Assembly (NCBI GenBank): GCA_019671005.1
Contig: CM033744.1
Location: forward strand, 7,778,208 to 7,842,207
From: Hibiscus mutabilis
Lineage: Eukaryota; Streptophyta; Magnoliopsida; Malvales; Malvaceae
DNA: 64,000 nt
Reading direction: 5' to 3'
Part shown: one piece after another, positions 46,061 through 56,725 of the stretch
Layout: each line of letters starts with the position of its first letter
Numbering within the stretch: the first letter of the stretch is position 1
The notes under the pieces: model-generated
Databases searched by the model: none
Seen by the model: the letters and a program-made list of their open reading frames with translations, nothing else
Told to the model about the DNA's origin: nothing
Program-made: the position numbers and the translations under genes

Positions 46061-46545
46061 TTCATGAGTTAATTGTATCGTACATCTCGAAAGTATGATT
46101 TTTGCTCTTTTGAACGTTCTGATTTTATCTTCAAATTATGACTTTCATTTTAAATTGGTCTTCCAAATTTTTGAATATTCTAATTTCATCTCTAAACTAT
46201 AACCTTCATTCTAAACTAGTCACCAAAATTTTGAGCGCTTCAATTTTTTCCTCAAATTATCGTTTATGCCACATTATACTGTTACATAATACACACTATT
46301 GTTTACATGACAATTAACAATTTTATTGCAGTTTTATTAACAAGAGATATGATTAGCATATATTGATAATTTGGGGATCAATTTAGAATGAGAGTCATAA
46401 TTTGAAGATGAAATTAGAATGTTTAAAAGGTTGAGGTTAATTTAGAATAAGGGTCATAGTTTGAGGATGAAATTGAAGTATTAAAAAGTATGGAGAACAA
46501 TTTAAAATGAGGGTCATGACATGAGAACGTGTGGCTCAAGTAATT
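46060..46545. mobile_element. inverted-repeat MITE with doubled arms
   Basis: The left arm has about three related ~60-bp units (AAATTATGACTTTCATTTTA type). The right arm has three inverted units (ATTTAGAATGAGAGTCATAA type). The arms meet near 46290. There is no ORF, and the target duplication is unclear. Confidence 0.6.
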
Positions 46546-46854
46546 CTATTTTATCCATTATTTGTCCGATATAACTTTAACTATTATTTACAAATTCATT
46601 TTTGCAGTGCATAAATTGGGTAACAAAGGCTATATTTATCTATGCATCTGAACGTTCAATTTTGGTATTTGAATTTCTCTTTGTCGAATTAAGTACATCA
46701 ATTTTATTTCTTGGGTCAACTTGATACTTGCAGTTTTTTTTGTATCAATTTAAAAGAAAAAAAAAACTTGGTGATAAAGAAGTTGATGTATCAATTTGAT
46801 ACTTTGTGTGGAGTTAAGAAAAAATCTTTTGTATAAATTGAAAATACCTATAAC

Positions 46855-48262
46855 TTGTGCACCTGTTCTTGGTTATCAAATTTTGAAGAAACATTTGTAG
46901 TAGAGTCAGATGCTTCTAGACATGGCATTGGAGGCTGGAGCAGTCCTAACTCAAAAAGGGAGACCCATTTTCAGCTGTGCTGAAAAGGTGGAGTAGCTAT
47001 CTTCAGGTGTGGATGATAAGTCAAGCCAGAGGGAACTTTCGCACCCTTAAGGTTGGGGGAAATTTGAATTGTATCTCTAAAATATTTTAAAACTTTTAAC
47101 TAGTTCTCTCAAATTTATTAAAAAATTTCATTAAATCTTAAATATTTTTAATTAAGTTCCACAAATTGTTAAAAATTTTATTAAATCTCTCAAAAGTTCT
47201 AATTAGATCCTCATTTAAAAATATATATATTCTCATTAAATTTTTAAAATTTTCAAAAATTTTAACTAAACCTTCAAAAAAATTAAAAATTTTCATTAAA
47301 CCCCATAAACTATCACACCATAATCCGCCTTATAATCATAGATAGGCATTTCCATATAAAATGGATCATTATAGCTTAAAATTCTCGTTGGATCAAAAGA
47401 CAAGTACACCGACTCAACAACGTCGGATAGGATAAACTTTTCTTGTATATAAATATTTTTTTTAAAAGTTTGTATATACATACAACTATAGTGGTTAGGG
47501 TGAGCAAAATTCGACTCAACTCAAAAAATTATTTTTTTATTCGACTTGACGCAAAAAACTAACTCGTTTTGACTCGACTCGGAATTTTATAAATTCGACT
47601 CGAAAAAATTTCAAATAAAGTATGAGTTGTAAAATGGAAATTCAAATAACTCAAAATTTTTAGTAATTAGTATATCAAGTTTTAATTCAAGCCAAGTATC
47701 TCAATTATGCTTGAGATGTATATACCATATATGGAAAAAGATATGGAAAAGTATATGTGTAATGTATATAGATATAGAAAAGTGTCTAATTTGAAATCAA
47801 CATGTACTATGATATTATAAATAATTACAGTTTTCAAAAAAATAATAATAAATTATTATAATTAAATTTGTATAAAAACTCGAAAACTCGAATCAAAAAA
47901 ATTTCAAATAAAATTTGAGTCGTAAAATAGAACTTGTAAACTCAAATAATTCAAAAAAAAATTATTCAACTTGACTTAATCTAACGCTCACCCCTAATAG
48001 TGGTGTGGTAGGCTCACTTTCAAGAGTTCCCCTAGGGGAGTGCAATGTTTTGACCATTGTGAGCACTGATCCTATGCAACAAATTAAATAGTTTTGGGTG
48101 CGAGATTCTAAATTATCTCAACTGATTCAGCAGAATCTAGTTGATTTAGTATTGTCACAGTTAGGCTATGACAAGGCATTCTGACAGGGATGCAGTGATG
48201 CAACAATGAAAAGGAAGACTAGTTTTGTGTATTAACAGAGAAATCAGGAAGTTAATTCAAGT
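46855..48262 (+). pseudogene. Gypsy pol fragment (RNase H start and integrase lead), interrupted by a MITE
   Basis: Left piece: ETFVVESDASRHGIG, then a frame change to LTQKGRPI (46890-46985), the RT-RNase H junction motif. Right piece, after the insertion: DPMQQIK...DSKLSQLIQQNLVDLVLSQL and KGRLVLCINREIRKLIQ (48070-48260), the region before the integrase zinc finger. About 250 residues that normally lie between the two pieces are missing, and stops abound. It is an old scrap. Confidence 0.55.
47496..47996. mobile_element. hAT-type MITE, 8-bp TSD ATAGTGGT
   Basis: It is flanked by ATAGTGGT at 47488-47495 and 47997-48004. The ends are TAGGGTGAGCAAAATTCGA and, reversed, TAGGGGTGAGCGTTAGATTA. 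An 8-bp duplication and short inverted ends fit hAT. There is no ORF. Confidence 0.8.
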
Positions 48263-48264
48263 AG

Positions 48265-48774
48265 CCACTACGAGAGACAACAAGAATAATGAGAACTTTA
48301 AGAACAAAGAAAGAACAAGAGAAATAAAGTAAATGCTCAGAGTTGTATTACTCTCTCTCAAAATGAGAATAGATGGAATGAGATGATACAAATATGGTGA
48401 GAGGCTCTCTATTTATAGTTGAGCTCCCACACAATCGATGGCCTAGATCAATTTACACTGACGGCTACGATTAACCCAATTTATACAAGATCCTCTAATT
48501 TAAGAAAAAGATACCAAATCTTATCTAATCACATTAATTAGTAGAAAAACTTTCCTTGGATAGGTCTTCACATTGGATATGGCAAGATTCCTCCACAATC
48601 TTCTTTGATTTGTTTTCTCTTACCATTTCCACACAGCCAACGTGAACGGGCTCTCTAGCATTCTCCAAGTGACGGGCTAATTCTGGTGGTCTTGGCAAGC
48701 CCGATATTCCGCACTGAACCTCTTTGGCAGATACTTGCACCATTTTCGAGGACCCAAATGTGTGGGCTGTGACA
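48265..48774 (-). repeat. LTR (3') of Gypsy module A
   Basis: Related along its length to 50812-51303 (shared GCTCTCTATTTATAGTTGA type block and the ending GGCTGTGACA/GGCTGTGGCA). On the minus strand it is preceded by the purine tract GGTAGGGGATAA and starts TGTCACAGCC. Its far end near 48265 is blurred. Confidence 0.6.
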
Positions 48775-50624
48775 TTATCCCCTACCAAACTTAGCGACGC
48801 CCTCGTTGCTCTACTAGAACGATCTTGGATTGGGTTACCCTCGATGCTCATTGATGCCTCGGCTTGTTACGGTCCCCCTATATGAATTGCTTGCCTCGGT
48901 TCAAGTCGTCGTTTATCATCGCGTGCTAGCACGCCTCTGGGCACATCTCTATCATAGGAGCCTTCTCTAACAAGTCTTGATTTGCCTCGGTTCGAACCCT
49001 CTTGGTTCTGCGGCAAAGTCTTGAAAGTCTCCACAACGTTGAACACTAGACGAACTCTCAGACTCATCAGCAACTCTAGCTTGCTCCTTAGAACTCTGAA
49101 GGTCTCTTCCAAACTTTGTCTCCCCCCCACTGAAGGTTAGGTCTTACTCGACTTACACTCATCAAAGATGGCAAATCAAACTCAAAAACACTAGAATTGT
49201 GCTTGAGATGTACCTCCCTTTCGGTCGCATTTACTCTAAAATGTGTCAGCCCTTCTTTCTCTACGAAGTCTTACACCCCTTGCATCAAACTTTCTTTATT
49301 GAAGTTTGTTGCTCTATTTTGCATCGACCCCTCTTGAACGAAGTCCGGTGTCCCTTGTTGTATTCACCCTTCTGACTTGAAGTTTGGTGCTCTCTTCTTG
49401 CACCAGTCATTCTTCTTTGAAGTCCGGTGCCCTTTCTTGCGTTGGCACTTCTTACTCGAAGTTCTTCTTCTTTGAAGTCCAGTACCTTTTCTTGAACTGT
49501 GATCTCTGAAGAAGTGTTCTTCACACGAACACCCTCGGTAAGCTCTTCAGTAGCCTTCTTGGACATGGTCACCCCTTTCTGCTCTCGGTCTCTATTGACC
49601 TTGGTAAAACTCAGTATGATCGAACCAAGTTGTGCAGCCTCGCTCCCTTTGGGCTCACCCACCTCCTTGGATGACTTAACTCAATGTGGGCATTCTCGCA
49701 ACTTGTGAGGCCCCTTACATGGGTAGCACTCCAATTGCTTCGTCTTCACCCTTGACTTGACGGCCTTATCATTTACTATCGCACCGAGTCTCATCCTTGG
49801 CTTGACTACTTTAACACCCGTAGTCGCACCACGAATCTCTCTTGGCTTATTGACAATCGTAATTGTGCCAAGTTTTGTTACTCTTTATTTTGGCTCATCT
49901 ACTGTCTTGATGATGGCAGCAAGACGGTTCTTCTCTGAATATCCTCTTATCACATAGGGACCATCACAGAAGTAGAACTTCAACTTTTTTCTCGCCTTCT
50001 TTTTTGGAAATAACTTAGCCTTGCCATTCCCATTGTCTCTCGTTGTGGGCTTGGACGCCTCAATGCTGGCTGGCTTGTCTCCTATAAGCTCGGTCAGCGA
50101 TTCGGCCACATCTATAGCCTCGAAAAATCTTTGGGCATCTACTTTCTCCAATACGAGCTTTGCCCCAGGTCTAAGTTCCTCTAAGAATGTATTGAGCGCA
50201 CCTCATTCATTCATTACGGCCTTACAACTGAACAACTCTTTCTTGAGCTCATCCACCTCATTATGCAAAACCTCTATCTCGACTTCACGAGCATTACTCC
50301 CTCGGACCATCTCAAACTCATTGAGAACATGCTGTGTCTCATCCTTGAACCTGTCTTTTATGGATTCTAGCTGGTCAAGATGGGACTCTAGAACGTTTAA
50401 GGTCACCTTGGCTTCCTCTTCGGATTCTTTAAGTGTAGCGACCCTATCGTATAACAATGTTGAGACTTTCTACAGGTTTTCTACCTGTGATTAAGAGAGA
50501 AACTCCTCTCGTCAAATTCATCAAGAGCATTTCTTACCTCGTCCATTGAAAATGTCCTCTTCTGGTTCCCACCAAGGCACTTCTTGTCTTTTCGTACAAA
50601 AACACTATCTCTTTGTTTCGCCAT
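48775..50624 (-). pseudogene. gag-only interior of Gypsy module A (two or more zinc knuckles)
   Basis: From the ATG at 50622-50624: MAKQRDSVFVRKDKKCLGGN, then a coiled-coil segment (LESHLDQLESIKDRFKDETQ, HNEVDELKKEL). EKVDAQRFFEAIDVAESLTE comes next, then a knuckle with most Cys lost (FYFCDGPYVIRGY) and an intact CYPCKGPHKLREC knuckle (C-x2-C-x4-H-x4-C) near 49710. Basic/acidic repeats follow. No protease, RT or integrase follows. Stops separate the pieces. It is a non-autonomous Gypsy gag of a type common in rosid genomes. Confidence 0.6.
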
Positions 50625-50811
50625 CTCAATCACTTATTTGCCACGAACTAGCTCGGTCACTCTGACTAGCTTAAAGGTAAATCCTCACTACACTTGGCTA
50701 CAATTGAAAGCTGGCTCGAACGTAAGTCCTCTTGACTCGCTCAAATACTATTTGTCACGTCCATAAAACTTTACTAGCCCAGAACGTGTGGCCTTAGGTG
50801 CTCTCGAACAA

Positions 50812-51303
50812 TGATTCGCCTAAGTAAGCCTAAAATGATCAAAACTAGAATGCTAAGATCCTTGCAGAAGTAAAATAACAAAAGAAAAAATGGCAAACAA
50901 AAGAAGAATGAGGGAAATGAGTGAATGCTCAATGTATTACTCAAATTAGAAGTGAGAAAGTGAGGTGGGGGTAAGCCTCTATTTATAGTTGAATGCTCCC
51001 TACATCTTACGGCTAAGATCAAAGTACATCAATAGTTAGGATTAAAGATGATCTACAATATCCCCTAATCTAAGGGATTATTGTCAAATCTTCCTTAGTT
51101 AAGAGATTACAAGAGATATGGCAAGGAATCAAGATGAATATGATGGATTGAGTGGTCTACTTGCCATATCTGATGAGTAAGGCTCTTCAACCCCAAGTGT
51201 TGGGCTAACTCAGATAGGTGCTGGCAGGCCCAAAATATTGTTAAGTGTATCCTCGGTAGCCTGGTGTGCGTTGGGCTCGAACCCTAGGGTATAGGCTGTG
51301 GCA
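50812..51303 (-). repeat. LTR shared by Gypsy modules A and B
   Basis: TG...CA bounded (TGATTCGCC...GGCTGTGGCA), 492 bp. On the minus strand it follows a polypurine tract (AGTAGGGGAGAA) at the end of module B. It is in turn followed by a degenerate Met-type PBS (TTGTTCGAGAGCACC) before module A. It therefore looks like the 3' LTR of B and the 5' LTR of A at once. It contains the TATA-like CTATTTATAG. Confidence 0.55.
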
Positions 51304-51379
51304 TTCTCCCCTACTGGTTATGACGACACTTTTGTCACTAAGCTAGTATGTTAGCGGTCCACTTAGTTTCTGAATTTCC

Positions 51380-52639
51380 ATAGGGTCTTGGCTGGTTCCC
51401 AACTCCATTCGTTGTCTAAAAATCCCTTCTATTGAATAAAGTACTCAAGCCTCAGCCGATAACTTGGTCCTCGAATAACTCACTTTGCATAGATCTCTCG
51501 AACCTCATTCTCGTACAATACCTTCACTCCAACTGGCACTTAGTGTGGCTTGCCTCGATCTGGATCTGACTCATCTCAGTGGTATGGCTTGAGTAAGCTG
51601 ACGTGGAATACTGGATGAGCTTGAATGGTCGATGGTAACTCAAATCTGTAGACCATGGTGCATACACGCTTCACAACTTTGAATGATCCCTCATATCTTC
51701 GACAAGCCCTTTATGTACAGTTGGGTTGCGCAAGATCCCGGTCAACTTGGCAAGGACTAGGTCACCAACTTGAAAGTTCACGTCCCTTCGCTTGCGATCC
51801 GCCCGTTTTTTGGTCCACTTTCCTACCTTGTGTAAGCAAGCTAGGGCTGAGTCATGATGCTTTTGCCGCTCTTTAGAAAACTTGTGTACTGCTGGATTCG
51901 GCCCCTCATACTTGGTAGCAACCGCATTAGGTGTGAGCGGTTGTTGTCCCGTCACGATCTCGAACAAACTTTGGTTGGTAGCCTCGCTCTGCTACAAGTT
52001 GTAAGAAAATTGGGCCACGTCTAACAGCTTCAGCCAATCACGTTGTATGAAACTCACATAGTGCCTCAAATAGATCTCTACTAGTACATTCACTCGTTCA
52101 GTCTGCCCGTTCGTCTATGGATGAACACTGGTCGAGAAGTTCAAACTCGATCCCATAAGTTTGAACAACTCAGTCCAGAATTGGCCTGTAAACCGTGTGT
52201 CTCGATCATTGATGATCGTCTTTGGCACTCCCTAAAACTTTACCACGTACTTGAGGAAAAGACGAGCTGCCTCCTCTATTGGCCACACCTTAGATGCTGG
52301 TATGAAAGTCTCGTACTTGGAAAACTTGTCAACCACAACCATAATACTAGACAAACAGTTAGTGTTAGGTAAATCAATAATAAAATCTATGGATACACTT
52401 TCTCATTGGCGCTCGGAATGGGCAATGGTTGCAACAGTCTTGCTAGTTTCTTTATCTCAATCTTGTCTTGTTGGCCTACGAGACAAGTCTTCACATAAGC
52501 CTCGATGTCTTATCCCATGCGTAGCCAGTAATAGTGCTCATCAATCAAGGATAAAGCTTGTTCATCCCCGGATGTCCAGCCTACTTGGAATTATGACACT
52601 CCTTCATGAGTTCCTTGTGCAACTTCCCGAATTGAGGCA
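51380..52639 (-). pseudogene. module B integrase and chromodomain
   Basis: HHCC-side piece KECHNSK-AGHPGMNKLY (with a stop) and the C-terminal FEIVTGQQPLTPNAVATKY, then RKRRDVNFQVGDLVLAKLTG (51671-51967). Near the end, VLYENEVREIYAK-VIRGPSY and YFIQ-KGFLDNEWSWEPA form a decayed chromodomain, which in intact chromoviruses binds histone marks and steers integration. Many stops. Confidence 0.7.
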
Positions 52640-54260
52640 CGTAGAGGTAATGTCCTTTAGCATAAAGCAAGTTCTCTTCGAGCTAAAAACCTTAGGGTTT
52701 TGTCTTCTTTAGCATAGTCGATCAATATTTTGGCCGTTGGGTCATGTGACAACCCCTCCTTGATGTGCTCCAATAGTTGTCCTTGTGGCAAGCTAATAAA
52801 CTCCATGTTGTACCTTCGGCTTAAGGCATCGGCAACTAAGTTCATTTTCCTTGGCTTGTATTCTATGGAAAAGTCGATTCTGCAATATATTCTTTCCAAC
52901 GAACTTGCTTGGGAGACAATTTTTTCTGAGTTAGAAAATAACTATTTGTAATGTTATCCGTAAACACGACAAACCTGGACCCAAGTATGTGGTATCTCTA
53001 TGTGCACAAAAGTGCACTACAACGGTCATCTCTTTCTCATGGATCGTGTATCTCCTCTCATTCTCATTGAGCTTTCGTCTTTTATATACAACTGGTTGTC
53101 CTTCTTGCATAAGGACTCCTCCAATGGCAACATCGGATGCATTGATGTAGACTTCATAAGGTTTGGTGTGATCCAGCAACACCAACACTAGTTCACTCGT
53201 CATAGATTGCTTCAAATCTTCAAAGGTTTTCTGACAGTCGACATTTCAGTCCCACGCCTTGTACTTCTTCAACAACTCGATCAATGAAGTGGTAATTTTG
53301 GAGCAGGCCTTCACGAAACTTCGGTAATAGTTGGCTAGCCCCAAAAAGAATCTCAACTCGCTCACCTTGGTTGGTGGCTCTTAATCTTCAATCGCTCAAA
53401 CTTTAGCCTCTTCCATTCAAATCTTGCCACCTCTAATGATGTGGCCTAGGAACAGAATTTTTTTTGGGCAAACGAGCACTTTTCTTCTTTAACGTAGAGC
53501 TCATTCTATCTCAAAACTTTGAACACTTTTCTCAAGTGCTCAATATGCTCCTCGAGTGTCTTGCTATAGATCACAATATTGTCAAGGTAAACAACAACGA
53601 ATTGATCTAGGAAGGGTTGTAATACCTAATTCATCATGGTGCAAAATGTTGCGAGAGCATTCGTGAGGCCGAAAGTCATCACAAAGAATTTGTATGAACT
53701 GTAGTGTATCACACATGCTGTTTTTGGCTCATCTCCTTCGGCAATTCTTACCTGGTAGTATCCGGATTGCAAATCCAACTTGGTGAACCACCTTGCACCA
53801 CCAAGTTGATCGAACAAATCAGCAATGAACAAGATCGGGTATTTGTTCTTCACAGTAAGCTTGTTCCAAACCCGATAGTCGATGCACATGTGAAGCATTC
53901 CATCATGCTTCTTCTAAAATAGCACTAGCGCACCATAGAGTGCCTTGGATGGTCAGATATACCCGGCATCTAAGAGTTCCTTCAATTGTTTGCGCAACAC
54001 ATCATGGAATTCTTCCAAGAATTGGTTCACCTCAATCGGGATCTCCTCAGACATGGTCGGCTCATCACTTACCAACGTTGCTAAGTAGGTTGGCCTGATA
54101 GCATCTAGGCCCAAACTTTGGACTCTCGATTTACCAGAACAATACATTGATGTTTTGGGTCAAGTATGCACAAACAATCGGCAAATGAAATAGGGAACAC
54201 ATTAATCCGATCAAGGAAACTAAGCCCAATGACAAAATCAAAGTTGTCAAGAGAAATTAC
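52640..54260 (-). pseudogene. module B reverse transcriptase and RNase H
   Basis: RT: VNQFLEEFHDVL, then CIDYRVWNKLTVKNKYP, WFTKLDLQSGYYQVRIAEGD and FFVMTFGLTNALATF (53626-53898). The catalytic box reads VVYLDNIVIYSK (about 53560-53600), i.e. YLDN with the second Asp lost. RNase H: YEVYINASDVAIGGVLMQEG, RRYTIHEKEMTVVVHF, and IEYKPRKMNLVADALSRRY. Stops lie between the pieces. Confidence 0.75.
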
Positions 54261-54261
54261 C

Positions 54262-55689
54262 TTAATAGTTATCCTTACATGTCCAGCCTCCAATGTCGAG
54301 CTTGACTACTTTTGCTACCTTTGCAATTGGAGCCTCTTCGGAATTGACGGTTTTAATGAACCCAGTTACCTTCCCAACATGAAGGTCAAGTCTCTTTGCA
54401 GCTCGTTCTGACAAGAACATTTTTGAGGCATCGGTGTCCATTAGCGCGCTCAAATTTTGGCCTGCCACGCTGATATCCACGAACATCAGCCCTTTCTTCT
54501 TGAAACCTCCCTTCTTAACTTTCATAGGACTAATTATGGAGTTAAGCTTGAGAGCTTCCCTCTCTTCGCCATCTTTGTCTTGAATGGTCGCAACCTTGTC
54601 TTTTTGTAGGCAGTTCCTCGCCAAGTGCTTACCTCCACAAGTGTAGTATTGGAAAATCTCGTTGTTTTTTCCCACGGTTTGCGGAGTTTAATGCCACTAC
54701 CTAATGGTTTTGCATTCTCGTTCTTGGATTTATCTCCCCCGCCATTACCTTTGTACTTTGGTTTCGATTTGGTAGAGTCGTTTCGGTTGACACTGTGGTC
54801 TTTCAATGATTCAGTAATCGCCATGGCTTTAGAGAGTTCTTTCTCATCTCTCTGCTCTAGCTTGGTGTTGACCCACAGCTTCAATCCATCTATGAAATGG
54901 AACAAGGCATATTTCTCGCTCAAGTCTGGAATTTGGATTTGTAGTTCACTAAACTCCCGAACGTAGTCTCGAATCGATCTGTCTTGCTTAAGCTTCCTAA
55001 GCTTGGATCTTGCCTCTTTCTCATCATCTCTGGGATAAAACTGCTGCTTGATCTCCACTTAAAACTCGGCCCATGCTTCAACAGCAGTGCCTTCACACTT
55101 TTCATCTAAGCACTTGCGTCGCCGCCATAAAAGAGCAACGTCAGTCAAATAAATCGATGCAGTACTTACCTTTTTGATATCTCCCACGATACATGCGGCT
55201 TTGAAATATTGCTCGAGTCCCCATATGAAGTTCTCAACTTCTTAGGCAGATCGTGTCCCCTTGAACTGATTGGGCTTTGGGACGTCGATCATGGGCTTAA
55301 GCGATGTAGCTTCAGCCATCATGCCACAAAACATGGCATTCTTGTAGATGAGTAGCTCGGCACTGAGCTTCTTAACCTCATCCATTAGTTCGGCCTTCAT
55401 AGCCACTATTGCGGCTTCAAGAGAACTGTCTTGCTGGCTTAACTTCTCGCACGTGCTGTCGAAAAATCCTTGAACCTCCTCCATGACTTCATTCTTGAGG
55501 GAATCCAACCTCTCGAGATGCGTTCCGCTTCCTCGATGGTCCACTGGACTTCATTCATGTTGGTCTCAAGTCTAGTGACTCTCTTGTCCAAGAACGAAAT
55601 GATATCCCTTGAACTCTCTCGCTTCTTCTCGGCAGCAGGCCGAGTCTCTCGTCGAATGCTGGGACCTCGCTGATGTTTTGTGGTGCCAT
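54262..55689 (-). pseudogene. module B gag and protease
   Basis: Coiled-coil N-terminus (RVTRLETNMNEVQWTIEEAE), capsid (SKLRKLKQDRSIRDYVREFS, FIDGLKLWVNTKLEQRDEKE), a Ser/Lys/Gly linker, knuckle YYTCGGKHLARNC (one Cys replaced by Tyr), then protease SALMDTDASKMFLSERAAKR. The catalytic motif is DTD instead of DTG. Gag (174 codons) and knuckle-protease (137 codons) are open in overlapping different frames, so a frameshift lies near 54600. Confidence 0.7.
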
Positions 55690-55715
55690 CTCTCCCAGGA
55701 TGCCCTACATGCAAT

Positions 55716-56725
55716 GGTGAAACTTAAGGTAAGAGTCTAGGGGACCAATTTAAATTTTTAAAAAATCTAAAGACTTAAACTATTTTTTTAAAAATTTTTA
55801 AGAGATTTAATAAGAACTTTTAAGAATTGAGAGAAAATTTAAGTAAAAATATTCAAAATTTTAAAATTGAATTTTTTTAAAGTCTTAAAAAGGTCCAATT
55901 AATTTTTTTAATTACAAAGGTCAATTTTTAATTTCTGAAAGAAAAAAAATTAGGGCACGGCCCCACTAGTTCCTTGCATGTTCCGCAACTGTCAGACATG
56001 CCCAAGACAAATGATAGAGGAAAGCCCTCATGACCCCTTATCATACACCAACTAGTACGACTCCTAATGAAATTATATATGGCCATACTCCTCTAAATTT
56101 GCCTAATTTAGCAGCTTACAAGCTACAATTATGCATCTTAAGTTTCACATGGAAAGAAAGTAATGAACATTACAGAGACTTCTCTGCAAATTCTCTCTTC
56201 TCTTCTTTTTCTTCCTTAACATCTACTTTTTAATCCATTGAAAGGCATCAAAACAAATAAAGAAATGTACTTTCAACAAAGAAATACTCCTTAACCAGTA
56301 AGCTCTTGTAAGGCATACACAGACTGAAAAAAGAAACGTGCGCCAAAACGTAATATCAGAAGAAAAACGCCCACAAAAATTGGATACCTTGTTTTCAATG
56401 TGACAATTTGGCCTCGATTATGAACAACAAAGCTCGGTACAAAAATGTTTTAGGAAGCAACTGAGGCCTGAAATTTCTGGTTTCTATATCATCTTCATAT
56501 ATAGGGAGTGGCAGTTACACTGATATTATAAAAACCCATTTGAGAATAAAAAATGGGGCTCTTGTTCTTGTATACAATCTGTATCTCCTACAAACAAACA
56601 CCAATGTGCGCCATGGAATAACTTTGGCAGGACGGCTTCAAATGGTATTGAATTTTACCCTTACTTCCATTCCGCTCTTGAGCCTCGACCAAAGATTACA
56701 ATAATTAGATCAATGGGGCAGAGTT
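55716..56725 (-). other. AT-rich MITE remnant, then 3' UTR/flank of the GCN1 gene
   Basis: 55740-55960 is an AT-rich repeat related to 47060-47290 in inverted form. 56400-56725 is likely 3' UTR of the GCN1 gene on the minus strand. No separate gene. Confidence 0.4.

Larger units (their letters stand above)
51304..55715 (-). mobile_element. Gypsy chromovirus interior, module B (gag-pro-RT-RH-INT-chromodomain), 5' LTR missing
   Basis: The full domain order is readable on the minus strand, from MAPQNISEVPAFDERLG at 55689 down to a chromodomain near 51400-51520 and a PPT at about 51304-51316. The 5' LTR and PBS are lost at about 55715. Many stops, frame changes and changed catalytic residues show it is inactive. 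Confidence 0.8.

Noticed and set aside
50021..50494. Ser-rich plus-strand ORF of 157 codons
   Set aside because: Antisense to the coiled-coil part of the module A gag.
52251..52712. Plus-strand ORF of 153 codons
   Set aside because: Antisense shadow of the module B integrase region.
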